From Chitinophaga sp. (GTDB lineage Bacteria; Bacteroidota; Bacteroidia; Chitinophagales; Chitinophagaceae), in NCBI RefSeq assembly GCF_017745275.1, contig NZ_JAGHZS010000006.1:248001-312000 (forward strand): 64,000 nucleotides of DNA, given 5' to 3'. The notes beneath the pieces are model-generated. The model made no database searches, had not been told where the DNA came from, and was given only the letters and a program-made list of their open reading frames with translations. This document shows, piece by piece, positions 34,442 to 42,899 of this stretch. Position 1 is the first letter of the stretch, and each line of letters opens with the position of its first letter. The position numbers and the translations under genes are program-made.

Positions 34442-35191
34442 ATGATGACCGGCATATCAGTGAATGAATTATATAAAACCTACAACGGAAGCGCCGAGCC
34501 TACGCTCAAAGGACTTACGTTTCAGTTTGAGGAAGGAAAGATTGCCGGTTTGCTGGGCCCTAATGGAGCAGGTAAAACAACTACCATTTCTATTTTGTGT
34601 GGTATTGTGCGTAGTGATAGTGGAGAAGTAAGGATTCACGGGCTGAAGCAGGATGCTGCTCACCGCGAATCCATCAAACATATAATTGGCATTGTTCCTC
34701 AGCGAATTGCATTATACCCGCAGTTGTCGGCCGTAGAAAACCTCACTTACTTTGGTAACCTGTATGGTTTCAAAGGCAAGGCATTACGGCAAAAAATAAT
34801 GCATTACCTGGAATTGTTTGGATTAGAGAAAAGCGCGAATAAAGAGATACATAAATATTCAGGCGGTATGAAGCGCCGCGCCAATATCATTGCTGCTATT
34901 TTGCACGACCCCAAATTATTGGTACTGGACGAACCTACTGCTGGCGTTGATGTGCAATCCCGCAGCCTGATATTACAGTTCCTCAAAGATTACAATCAAC
35001 AGGGAGCCAGCATCCTGTATACCTCTCATTTACTGGAAGAGGCGCAGTCGCTCTGTGAAGAAGTGGTAATTATGGATGAAGGAAAAATGGTGGTACAGGG
35101 TAATCCACTGACCTTGATCCAACAGCACCCGGCCTGTAAAAACCTGGAAGATGTATTTCTTCATTTTACCGGTCATGCACTGAGAGATTAA
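34442..35191 (+). CDS. ABC transporter ATP-binding protein
   Basis: I start at ATG 34442; an in-frame GTG at 34418 overlaps the end of the previous gene. The 249 residues carry GPNGAGKTT (Walker A), a Q-loop, KYSGGMKRRANI (signature) and LLVLDEPTAGVD (Walker B), the pattern of ABC-2 export ATPases (CcmA group). With the membrane partner at 35244 it should export the cluster product or a precursor. Confidence 0.9.
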   Translation: MMTGISVNELYKTYNGSAEPTLKGLTFQFEEGKIAGLLGPNGAGKTTTISILCGIVRSDSGEVRIHGLKQDAAHRESIKHIIGIVPQRIALYPQLSAVENLTYFGNLYGFKGKALRQKIMHYLELFGLEKSANKEIHKYSGGMKRRANIIAAILHDPKLLVLDEPTAGVDVQSRSLILQFLKDYNQQGASILYTSHLLEEAQSLCEEVVIMDEGKMVVQGNPLTLIQQHPACKNLEDVFLHFTGHALRD

Positions 35192-35224
35192 CAGGAAATA
35201 AATTAAACGAACAATAAATGCGAT

Positions 35225-35245
35225 CTGCTAAGAGCTAAAGGCTAT
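35225..35245 (+). repeat. Heptad repeat before the permease gene
   Basis: CTGCTAA, GAGCTAA and AGGCTAT follow each other in 7-base steps and run into the start codon of the ABC-2 permease. The words match those at 8869 and 45701. Confidence 0.5.
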
Positions 35246-36536
35246 GCTAAGATTACTGGCAACAATAAGGAAAGAATGGCAACTGCTGTTACGTGATAAA
35301 ACAGGATTAATACTCCTGTTTGTGATGCCGGTAGTACTGATTACAGTGATGGCATTGATCCAGGATGCACCATTTAAGGATTACCAGGATATTAAGTTTG
35401 ACATATTAACCGTCGATAATGATCATGGACGTTTAGGCCGTTATGTGAGAGAAGGGCTGGAGTCTGGCGGACAGTTTAATATTATTGATTCGCTGGATGG
35501 TCAGCCGGTGACGGCAGAGCGGGCTAAAGCGCTGGTAAATGAAGGGAAGTATAAGATCAGCATCATTGTTCCTGCAGGTGCTACCGCAGCAATTGTAAGC
35601 AATGCAAACCGCATCGTTAACGACATCACCCAACGCATGGGTATGTCGGTATCCTTACCGGTGAAGAAAGGCGCTGATTCACTGAATGTGACCATTTACT
35701 TCGACCCTGCCGCCAAGAAAGCATTTAAAGGCGCTATTCATCAGGCCCTGGACAATTTTCTGACGCAGGTGGAAACAGATATGTTGCTGGACCGGATCAA
35801 GCATCAGTTACGTGGTAAAGATTCTACAGCCGCCGAAACAGATACTTTGCCGATCCGGTTACAGGCTGTAGGATTAAAAGAACTGAGTACCGGTACGGCA
35901 AAACAACTGGATGTGATTTCCAATTCTGTGCAACATAATGTACCAGCCTGGAGCATATTCGCGATGTTTTTTATCGTTATTCCTATTGCCGGTAATATGA
36001 TCAGGGAACGGGAAGATGGCAGTTTGCTGCGGATGAAGCTGATACCCGGGTCTTACCTGGCGATCCTGACGGGTAAGATGTTGTTTTTTGTAGGTATTTG
36101 TGTGCTGCAGTTTTATGCCATGATGCTGGTAGGAATTTATCTGCTGCCACATCTTGACTTACCCAAACTGGTGATGGGGCAACATCATGGGGCTACATTG
36201 CTGGTGGCTTCAGGAATAGGACTGGCTGCTACGGCATACGGTATCCTGATTGGTACGATTTTTAAAACACCCAATCAGGCATTGAATTTTGGCGCTATTT
36301 CGATTGTGATATTATCGGCTATTGGTGGTATATGGATACCGTTGGAAGTGATGCCGGTTAATATGCGGGTGCTGGGACATTTATCGCCACTTAGCTGGGG
36401 GCTGGATGCTATCAACGACATCTACCTGCGCAATGGCGATATTGACTATGTGTGGAAGAATGTATTGAGATTAATACTCACAGGATTGGCTATGCTGGCC
36501 ATAGCCGGGTGGGTAGAAAAAAGAAGAATGAACTGA
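35244..36536 (+). CDS. ABC-2 type transporter permease
   Basis: A 430-residue membrane protein. One helix near the N terminus (GLILLFVMPVVLITVMAL) is followed by a large extracytoplasmic region (about 45-235) and then five helices toward the C terminus, including FAMFFIVIPIAGNMI and GNMIREREDGSLLRMK, a hallmark loop of the ABC-2 family. It pairs with the ATPase 52 bases upstream and probably exports a lipid-like product of the cluster. Confidence 0.9.
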   Translation: MLRLLATIRKEWQLLLRDKTGLILLFVMPVVLITVMALIQDAPFKDYQDIKFDILTVDNDHGRLGRYVREGLESGGQFNIIDSLDGQPVTAERAKALVNEGKYKISIIVPAGATAAIVSNANRIVNDITQRMGMSVSLPVKKGADSLNVTIYFDPAAKKAFKGAIHQALDNFLTQVETDMLLDRIKHQLRGKDSTAAETDTLPIRLQAVGLKELSTGTAKQLDVISNSVQHNVPAWSIFAMFFIVIPIAGNMIREREDGSLLRMKLIPGSYLAILTGKMLFFVGICVLQFYAMMLVGIYLLPHLDLPKLVMGQHHGATLLVASGIGLAATAYGILIGTIFKTPNQALNFGAISIVILSAIGGIWIPLEVMPVNMRVLGHLSPLSWGLDAINDIYLRNGDIDYVWKNVLRLILTGLAMLAIAGWVEKRRMN

Positions 36537-36590
36537 GAAATGTTTTCAAAACAATAGTAAAACTGTATTTTTACCCCCCACAAGGGCGTT

Positions 36591-36612
36591 CGCCTGTTGT
36601 GAACAACAGGTG
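36591..36612 (+). other. Leader hairpin upstream of the carrier protein gene
   Basis: CGCCTGTT and AACAGGTG pair over 8 bp (one wobble) around a six-base loop, 17 bases before the carrier protein start. A near-consensus -7 box, TATTTTTA, lies about 20 bases upstream, so the last three genes may have their own promoter. Confidence 0.35.
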
Positions 36613-36628
36613 ATAAACCTACAACATT

Positions 36629-36886
36629 ATGGAAGAATTAAAAAAGAAACTGAAAGAGCAAATTATTGAAGCGTTGAATCTTCAGGATACTAAACCAGAA
36701 GATATTGATGACAACGCACCGTTATTCGGCGAAGGCCTGGGCCTCGATAGTATTGACTCCCTCGAGCTGATGGTGCTGCTGGAAAGACAATATCATATCA
36801 AAGTAGAAGATCCGCGGGAAGGTCGTAAGATCTTACAGTCTGTTGAGTCTATGGCAGAATTTATCCAATCCAAACAACCGGCATAA
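36629..36886 (+). CDS. Acyl carrier protein
   Basis: An 85-residue acidic carrier protein. The phosphopantetheine attachment motif is GLDSID with Ser41. It has the usual four-helix layout (MEELKKKLKEQIIEAL..., then ELMVLLERQYHIKV). It lies 12 bases upstream of the ketosynthase gene and is probably the dedicated carrier of this cluster, separate from the fatty-acid AcpP. Confidence 0.93.
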   Translation: MEELKKKLKEQIIEALNLQDTKPEDIDDNAPLFGEGLGLDSIDSLELMVLLERQYHIKVEDPREGRKILQSVESMAEFIQSKQPA

Positions 36887-36898
36887 GTAACTGGCTGC

Positions 36899-38113
36899 AT
36901 GGCAGAAAGAGTGTTTATAACAGGGATAGGAATGATCACCGCTATTGGTGATAACGTAGCCGGAAATTTGCGTAACCTGAAGGCACAGCAGAGTGGGCTT
37001 GGCTATAGTCAATACGTAGATACAATTCATAAAAACGTGTTGCCGGTAGCAGAAGTAAAACATCCCAGCGAATCATTGTTTGCATTGGCCGGCATTCCCG
37101 AAAAGGAAGGGTTTACCCGTACTACTTTACTGGGACTGGCAGCTATGCGGGAAGCATTGAAAGATGCCGGTATTACAGATGTACAATCGGCGCCTACCGG
37201 TTTTATCAATGCCAGCACGGTGGGCGGCATGTGTGATACGGAAAAGTTATATTTTGATATTATAGACCCTGAAAAAACAGGGTCCTTTTTGCAATATATC
37301 GATACCCTGGACTGCGCGGACTGTACGCAACGTATAGCCGACATCGTTGGATTCAATGAACATATTGCTACTATCAGTACGGCCTGTTCTTCTTCTGCTA
37401 ATGCGTTGATGTTTGGCGCACGCATGATTAAGCAGGGCATGTTGCCGAGAGTAGTATGTGGAGGTACAGAAGCGCTGACCCGTTTTACATTGAACGGATT
37501 CAACTCGCTGAAAAATGTGGATAAGCAGTTTTGCCGTCCTTTTGATCAGCAACGTACCGGTTTGAACCTCGGCGAAGGTGCCGCTTACCTGGTATTGGAA
37601 AGTGAATCCTTTGCAAAGGCCAACGGCAGCCGTATTCTGGCAGAATTAAGTGGTTATTGCAATACCAACGAAGCTTTCCACCCCACTTCTCCTTCACCGG
37701 ATGGAGATGGTGCTTATGAAGCGATGAAAGCAGCATTGGCGATGAGTGGAAGGTCTTTGGAAGAAGTATCTTACATCAATGTACATGGCACTGCCACCCT
37801 GAACAATGATATTTCGGAAGGTAAAGCACTGGAGCGCCTCTTTGGAGACAAGGTGCCTTTATTCAGCTCTACGAAACCATTCACAGGACATACACTGGCA
37901 GCAGCAGGCGCTATAGAAGCCATCTATGCAATACTGGCCATACAACACGGGATGATCTTTCCTAATCTTCATTTCACGGAAAGAATGGAGGAATTAAATA
38001 TCAGCCCGGTAACGGAACTGATAGCAGACTATCCCGTAAAAAATGTTATTTCAAACTCATTCGGTTTTGGGGGCAACAATGCATCCCTGGTGATCAGCAA
38101 ATATGAAGGTTAA
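36899..38113 (+). CDS. Beta-ketoacyl-ACP synthase (KAS I/II type)
   Basis: A 404-residue condensing enzyme with the full triad: Cys163 in STACSSSA, His296 in VHGTAT and His331 in TGHTLAAAG. The C-terminal SNSFGFGGNNASL segment is standard for this family. It should elongate an acyl chain on the adjacent carrier protein. It overlaps the next gene, a Cys-less partner, by 11 bases, which is typical of ketosynthase/chain-length-factor pairs. Confidence 0.93.
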   Translation: MAERVFITGIGMITAIGDNVAGNLRNLKAQQSGLGYSQYVDTIHKNVLPVAEVKHPSESLFALAGIPEKEGFTRTTLLGLAAMREALKDAGITDVQSAPTGFINASTVGGMCDTEKLYFDIIDPEKTGSFLQYIDTLDCADCTQRIADIVGFNEHIATISTACSSSANALMFGARMIKQGMLPRVVCGGTEALTRFTLNGFNSLKNVDKQFCRPFDQQRTGLNLGEGAAYLVLESESFAKANGSRILAELSGYCNTNEAFHPTSPSPDGDGAYEAMKAALAMSGRSLEEVSYINVHGTATLNNDISEGKALERLFGDKVPLFSSTKPFTGHTLAAAGAIEAIYAILAIQHGMIFPNLHFTERMEELNISPVTELIADYPVKNVISNSFGFGGNNASLVISKYEG

Positions 38114-39146
38114 CTGTTACATACAAGGAATGGCGGCTATCTCCCCGCAGCCAACTTTCGATGGGGATATTCTTTCAGCGCCACTGATACATACAGATCG
38201 TAACCTGCTTGCCTGTATTGAACCGGATTATAAACCATTTATTCCGGGCAACAGTTTGCGCCGCATGTCACGCGTGCTCAAAATGGGGCTGGCTGCTGCG
38301 CTCAAATGTACAGCAGACAGTGGCCTGGATACACCTGGCCCTATTATTACCGGTACCGGTAAAGGGAGCTTACAGGATACAGAAAAGTTCATCAAAGAAA
38401 TAGTGGAGTATAAAGAAACGGCGTTGAACCCTACACCGTTTATTCAATCTACATACAATTCTGTTAACGGCCTTATTGCGTTGCAACAGAAATGCACCGC
38501 TTACAATAATACCTTCGTACATCGTGGTTTCTCTTTCGAAAACGCTTTGCTGGATAGCATCATGCTCATACAGGATGGCGAGCCTCACACATTGACCGGC
38601 GCATTCGAAGAAATTACTACAGAGCATTTTTATATTAAGAGCCGCATTGGTTTCTGGAAGAATGAATCCATTAACAGTGCTGATTTATGCCAGCACTTAT
38701 CACCCGGCTCCATTGCAGGGGAAGGTGCTACTTTTTTTACACTCACTGGTACACCATCGGCTCATAGTTACGCTGCTATTTCCGGCTTCAGAATGTTGTA
38801 TAAGCCAACGAAGGAGAAGCTCAATGCTGCACTGAAAGCAATGAGCATTCAGCCTGATCTGATTATTTCCGGGCGAAATGGCGATAGTAATTACGAGCAT
38901 TTTTATAAAGAACTGGATAGCTGTTATCCGGGGATTCCACAATTAGGCTTTAAACATTTATGTGGAGAATATGATACCGCGAGCGCTTTTGGATTGTGGC
39001 TGGCAGCGCAGATAATTAAAACACAACAAATAGCTGAGCAGTGGTTTCCGCAGCAACAGCCGTTAACTACGCCTGTCAATTCTATTTTATTCTATAATCA
39101 TTTTTACGGGGAGCAGCACGTGATGTTGCTGTTGGAGAGGGTTTAA
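38103..39146 (+). CDS. Cys-less ketosynthase-like protein (chain-length-factor type)
   Basis: A 347-residue protein with a ketosynthase N-terminal fold. The region that should hold the active-site Cys reads HRGFSFENALL, so no nucleophile is present, and the usual VHGT motif is replaced by ISGRNGDSN. This is the state of chain-length-factor subunits, which pair with an active ketosynthase. The gene overlaps its active partner by 11 bases. The fold call is good; activity as a length-setting partner is inferred. Confidence 0.8.
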   Translation: MKVNCYIQGMAAISPQPTFDGDILSAPLIHTDRNLLACIEPDYKPFIPGNSLRRMSRVLKMGLAAALKCTADSGLDTPGPIITGTGKGSLQDTEKFIKEIVEYKETALNPTPFIQSTYNSVNGLIALQQKCTAYNNTFVHRGFSFENALLDSIMLIQDGEPHTLTGAFEEITTEHFYIKSRIGFWKNESINSADLCQHLSPGSIAGEGATFFTLTGTPSAHSYAAISGFRMLYKPTKEKLNAALKAMSIQPDLIISGRNGDSNYEHFYKELDSCYPGIPQLGFKHLCGEYDTASAFGLWLAAQIIKTQQIAEQWFPQQQPLTTPVNSILFYNHFYGEQHVMLLLERV

Positions 39147-39260
39147 CATGATACTTTCCTCGTTTTTCTCAAAAACTTATTTCATTCATTATAAAAGGTA
39201 TGGGGAATTTATCAATCATTGATTGACGGGTTCTATTTAATTGATTTTTAGTATTTTGTA

Positions 39261-39285
39261 TTTAGCCCGCCAGTGGCGGGCTAAA
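39261..39285. terminator. Strong hairpin between convergent genes
   Basis: A perfect 11-bp stem (39261-39271 with 39275-39285) with a three-base loop sits between the end of the resorcinol cluster and the convergent nuclease gene. No long T run follows on either strand. Confidence 0.65.
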
Positions 39286-39330
39286 TTATATGTTAAAATA
39301 ATGTCATTCAAATTCGCCATACATCGTCGC

Positions 39331-40359
39331 TCATTCCGATAACATTTTTGATAATGTTGCTGCATCAGGTAAAAATTCTTTCATATTATCGGGTGCATCA
39401 CTAAAATGTTTATAAATACCCACGCTCATCGCTTTATCGATAGATTTAATAGCATAATCCACTACAGTATTATCTTTGGATTTACAGAGCACAATACCAA
39501 TACTCGGATTCTCGTGTGGTAGTTTTACTTTATCATCTAATACATTCAGATAGAAGTTAAGTTGACCAGCAAATTCTGGCTTAAAGTTTTTCCGTTTTAG
39601 TTCAATTGCTACAATGCATTGCAGGTAACGGTTGTAGAAGAGGAGGTCTACAAAGAACTCATTGTCATTGACGATTAGTTTGTATTGATTGCCAATAAAA
39701 GAATAGCCTTTCCCCATACTCATAATGAACTTTTTAATATTGTTTACTATTTCACTTTCAAGTATGCCTTCATCATCGTTATCATCAATATTAACAAAGT
39801 CCAGCAGGTATTCATCTTTAAATACTTCGAGTGCTTTTGACTTAATATTTTCGGGAAGGGCTGTATTGAAATTGTGGGGCATATTGCCCTGGTGTTTGAA
39901 AAGATTGGCGCTAATGTGATATGATAACTCTTTTACTGACCAGAATTGTTCTGCCGCTCGAGATATATAGAAAAGCCGTTCCGAATCTTGTTTACATTTT
40001 TCGAGGATAACAATATGATGCGTAAAGCTGATACTATAAAAAGTTTTCTGTAATTGCGCCGTCAGTGACGGCGTAATTGCAGGTGCACTGTAGGCATCGA
40101 AAAATTGCCTCATTTTTATAAGATTTCTACCAGAAAAACCTCTCAGCCCAGGAAGTTGTTGCTGTAAATCAGTTGCTATTTGCTCTATTACCTTTGCTCC
40201 CCAATTTTCTGCGCTTGTTTTTTCAGAAAGCATTTTCCCCAGTTTGAAGTACAGCTTCAATTGTTCCTGGTTGGCTAATCTCATCGCATGATACCGGCTT
40301 CTTATGATATTTTGCTTGATATCTTTGATGAATTGGTTGTACGAAACAGTTGTTTCCAT
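39331..40359 (-). CDS. PD-(D/E)XK nuclease, DUF1016/YhcG family
   Basis: A 342-residue protein. Residues about 10-160 form the DUF1016 N-terminal helical domain (for example RGFSGRNLIKMRQFF), and the C-terminal half is a PD-(D/E)XK nuclease with VDLLFYNRYLQCIVAIELKR as the catalytic core. The family often travels with restriction-modification or defence genes; here it stands alone. The gene is visibly richer in A+T than its neighbours, which suggests it was acquired. Confidence 0.9.
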   Translation of the reverse strand: METTVSYNQFIKDIKQNIIRSRYHAMRLANQEQLKLYFKLGKMLSEKTSAENWGAKVIEQIATDLQQQLPGLRGFSGRNLIKMRQFFDAYSAPAITPSLTAQLQKTFYSISFTHHIVILEKCKQDSERLFYISRAAEQFWSVKELSYHISANLFKHQGNMPHNFNTALPENIKSKALEVFKDEYLLDFVNIDDNDDEGILESEIVNNIKKFIMSMGKGYSFIGNQYKLIVNDNEFFVDLLFYNRYLQCIVAIELKRKNFKPEFAGQLNFYLNVLDDKVKLPHENPSIGIVLCKSKDNTVVDYAIKSIDKAMSVGIYKHFSDAPDNMKEFLPDAATLSKMLSE

Positions 40360-40550
40360 GTGTCAGATTGATGATTGTTTTGGTTAAAACTTAGAGAGAG
40401 AATGTCGTTTATGTTACATGTTTGAAAATGGTTAGCAAACGTTCAAACGAGTATAAAAGTAAGGTGTCCAAACAATTTTATCTTGTGCATTTTGTTCATT
40501 GACAAAATGATCTGTTCATTGTTATTCATTCTATTTACAATATAGAAATG

Positions 40551-40586
40551 AAAAAGCGGAGACATAAGTACCGCTTATATCTCCGC
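40551..40586 (-). terminator. Terminator of the M14 peptidase gene
   Basis: A 13-bp stem with one mismatch (40556-40568 with 40574-40586), a five-base loop and, on the minus strand, a run of five T bases. The rest of the gap 40360-40604 shows no gene. Confidence 0.85.
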
Positions 40587-40604
40587 CTTCATCATCTTCC
40601 AAAA

Positions 40605-42329
40605 TTATTTCACTCTGTACACCGGATATCGTAAATACTCCGGTTCTGCATAAGGTGAATTTTTATAGATAAAATTCAGTTGTGCATCAGCGTTATTTGC
40701 GAACGCACTATCAGTTGCTTTTTTCTTATTCAGTGCATCCTGTAACTCTGGATGCTGTTGTAAATAAGCTGCGCCGGTATCTTCAAAAACATAAGGAGAA
40801 TAGCCTTCTTTTTGTCCGAGTATGGCGTCGAAAAAATTCCAGGCGAAATAAGAATCTCCTGCAGTAGGTTCCAGTGTTTCCATCAAAAAGCGGTTGGCGG
40901 TTTGATTCATCGGGATGTAATAATCTCCTTTGCGGAAATGGATGGAATCCATGCTGCTGGTCACTTTAATGTTGGTATGCAGGTAGTGTTTTTCAAATGG
41001 TTTGGGATAGGTTTGAAAATCGGCAATGTGGTATACTTCTACATACACGGTGGTATCGTGTGGTAGCGGTTGTAGTTGTACATTATTATTTTTCAGGAGA
41101 TGGATAACGCTCCACCAGCCCTGTGGTACGATATAGGCGCGGGGCTTCTCTACAAAATTTTCTTCCGTGGAAGTATTGTAGAATTTTACCTGCCGGGTAT
41201 ATGGCTTATTGCGATCGTAGTATAAACGTGGTAGTCCTGAAATAGCGCTGGGCTTATGTCCTGACTCAAATCCGCGGAAGGTGATCAGGCTGTAGGTGTT
41301 CATATCTGCCCGCCAGGATAACGGAAATGTTTTTTGTGTGATGGCGGTTTGTTTGGCTTGTTCCCGCAGTTGTTTGATGGTTTCACTGTGGATGGAAGTA
41401 AACCGGATGAAGCATTCCATCAGCGCGTAAGTAGCTTTTACGCGGGCGGGATAAGGCTTCAGCATATGTGTTTCCGGTACAAATCCGAAAGTATGGAACA
41501 GGGTAGTGTAGCCGGTGGAATAGCGGGGGAGGTCTGCAAATTCTACCCATCCGCTATCGGGTGTTTCGCCGAAATGATTTACATAGGGAACGAGGTCGTA
41601 GCCTTTTGTTTTCATCAGGGCGTACAATCCGGGTTCAAATGTTTTATTCATGAATTCGCCCATGGCGCCACCAAGTTTATTATGCTGGGTGGTAAGCAGG
41701 GTCATGATATGCTGATAGTCGGCGCCATTGCTGACATGATTATCCACAAATACATCCGGATCGGTGAGGTGATAGATTTGCTGGAATGCCAAAGCGTTCC
41801 TGGAATCGGTTTTGATAAAGTCGCGGTTCAGGTCCAGGTTTTGGGCGTTGCCCCGGGAGCCGAAGGCATCGGGACCGTTTTGGTCCACCCGGTACCAGGG
41901 GGAGCGGTTGAGCATTCCGCCGATATTATATACAGGGATTACGGCCAGGATGATATTGTCAGGAAGTTTCACTTTACCCAGGGCGATATCGCGGAGGAGC
42001 ATCATGCTGGCGTCTACGCCATCGGGTTCGCCGGGATGGATGCCGTTATTGATGAGGATAATGCGTTTATTCTTTTTATGGAGGCTTTTAAAGTCGAAAT
42101 CCTTTTGAGGAGAGTAGGTGACCAGGTGCAGGGGAAAGCCGGCGTCGGTGTTGCCAATGGTTTGGAGGTGAATTTGCGGGAAGCGTTTGGCGAGTAGTTG
42201 GTAATATTGGATGACTTCCGGGTAAGTCGCGGTTTCCTGGCCGGCGGTTTTCTCGTAGCGGGTAGTCAGGTCCTGTGCGTAAGATAATAATGGGAGGAGG
42301 GTGGTGAGGAGTATAATTATCTTTTTCAT
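40605..42329 (-). CDS. Exported M14 zinc carboxypeptidase-like protein
   Basis: A 574-residue protein with a signal peptide (ending LSYA-QD). The M14 zinc site is shown by NNGIHPGEPDGVD (His and Glu ligands) and the downstream NLDLNRDFIK and DNHVSNGAD segments. The C-terminal 200 residues are a beta-rich domain of unknown role. It should cleave C-terminal residues from peptides outside the cytoplasm. It lies downstream of rpsT, separated by a terminator. Confidence 0.88.
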   Translation of the reverse strand: MKKIIILLTTLLPLLSYAQDLTTRYEKTAGQETATYPEVIQYYQLLAKRFPQIHLQTIGNTDAGFPLHLVTYSPQKDFDFKSLHKKNKRIILINNGIHPGEPDGVDASMMLLRDIALGKVKLPDNIILAVIPVYNIGGMLNRSPWYRVDQNGPDAFGSRGNAQNLDLNRDFIKTDSRNALAFQQIYHLTDPDVFVDNHVSNGADYQHIMTLLTTQHNKLGGAMGEFMNKTFEPGLYALMKTKGYDLVPYVNHFGETPDSGWVEFADLPRYSTGYTTLFHTFGFVPETHMLKPYPARVKATYALMECFIRFTSIHSETIKQLREQAKQTAITQKTFPLSWRADMNTYSLITFRGFESGHKPSAISGLPRLYYDRNKPYTRQVKFYNTSTEENFVEKPRAYIVPQGWWSVIHLLKNNNVQLQPLPHDTTVYVEVYHIADFQTYPKPFEKHYLHTNIKVTSSMDSIHFRKGDYYIPMNQTANRFLMETLEPTAGDSYFAWNFFDAILGQKEGYSPYVFEDTGAAYLQQHPELQDALNKKKATDSAFANNADAQLNFIYKNSPYAEPEYLRYPVYRVK

Positions 42330-42352
42330 TATACGATAGTAAATGGAAAAAC

Positions 42353-42381
42353 AAAAAGCCCTTCCTTTGAGAGGAAGAGCT
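42353..42381 (-). terminator. Terminator of rpsT
   Basis: A 9-bp stem with one wobble pair (42357-42365 with 42373-42381), followed on the minus strand by five T bases. Confidence 0.88.
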
Positions 42382-42403
42382 ATAAATATTGTTACTGAAA
42401 GAA

Positions 42404-42658
42404 TTAAGCCAGGGCTAAAACGCGCTTAGCCAGCTTGCTTTTCAGATTTGCTGCTTTATTCTTGTGAATAACGTTACGTTTAGCAAGTTTGTCCAGCATA
42501 GAAGCTACCTCTGCTAAATCTTTCTCCGCTGTTGCTTTGTCAGTAACCGCTTTCAGGTCACGGATTGCGTTACGAGTAGTTTTACCGTAGTAACGGTTAC
42601 GCTCATTGCGCTTTCTGCTTTGACGTACGTCTTTTTTCGTTGCTTTATGGTTTGCCAT
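42404..42658 (-). CDS. rpsT: 30S ribosomal protein S20
   Basis: An 84-residue basic, helical protein starting MANHKATKKDVRQSRKRN and containing the KRNVIHKNKAANLKSKLAK motif that binds 16S rRNA. Length and start are canonical. It has its own promoter (42684-42715) and terminator, and so forms a single-gene unit. Confidence 0.97.
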   Translation of the reverse strand: MANHKATKKDVRQSRKRNERNRYYGKTTRNAIRDLKAVTDKATAEKDLAEVASMLDKLAKRNVIHKNKAANLKSKLAKRVLALA

Positions 42659-42683
42659 TTTTCAAATTTCAAGTTTCGGACGG

Positions 42684-42715
42684 CAAAGGTAACTATTTCC
42701 CAAATAGAAAACAAA
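42684..42715 (-). promoter_or_regulatory. Promoter of rpsT
   Basis: On the minus strand TTTG (42712-42715), a 20-base spacer and TACCTTTG (42684-42691) give the best Bacteroidota -33/-7 promoter in the window. The leader would be about 20 bases. Confidence 0.72.
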
Positions 42716-42899
42716 CTAAATGTAGTTTTTCCGTCAAAGGGCAAATATAAGCTCCTTTTATCACAGATAATCACTTGATTTTTTCTGATTTTTTCCACCC
42801 GGCGTATCGAAAAACGAGCGATATTTGCAATCCCATATATTAATATATTGGGACCAACAGAAAAGTATTTGAACTGAAGATCAGCAAAACTCGTTGTAA

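Noticed and set aside
40425..40450. Fourth LacI-type box near the nuclease gene
   Set aside because: Only the left half (GCAAACGTT) matches; the right half reads CAAAC, so it is not a palindrome of the same kind.
40360..40604. tRNA or small RNA gene in the nuclease-peptidase gap
   Set aside because: No cloverleaf-like arms or CCA end were found; apart from the peptidase terminator and a small CATTTTG/CAAAATG stem there is nothing convincing.
41334..42197. Long open frame on the plus strand opposite the M14 peptidase
   Set aside because: It is fully antisense to a well-supported peptidase gene, has no recognisable domains, and its residue makeup is that of a shadow frame.
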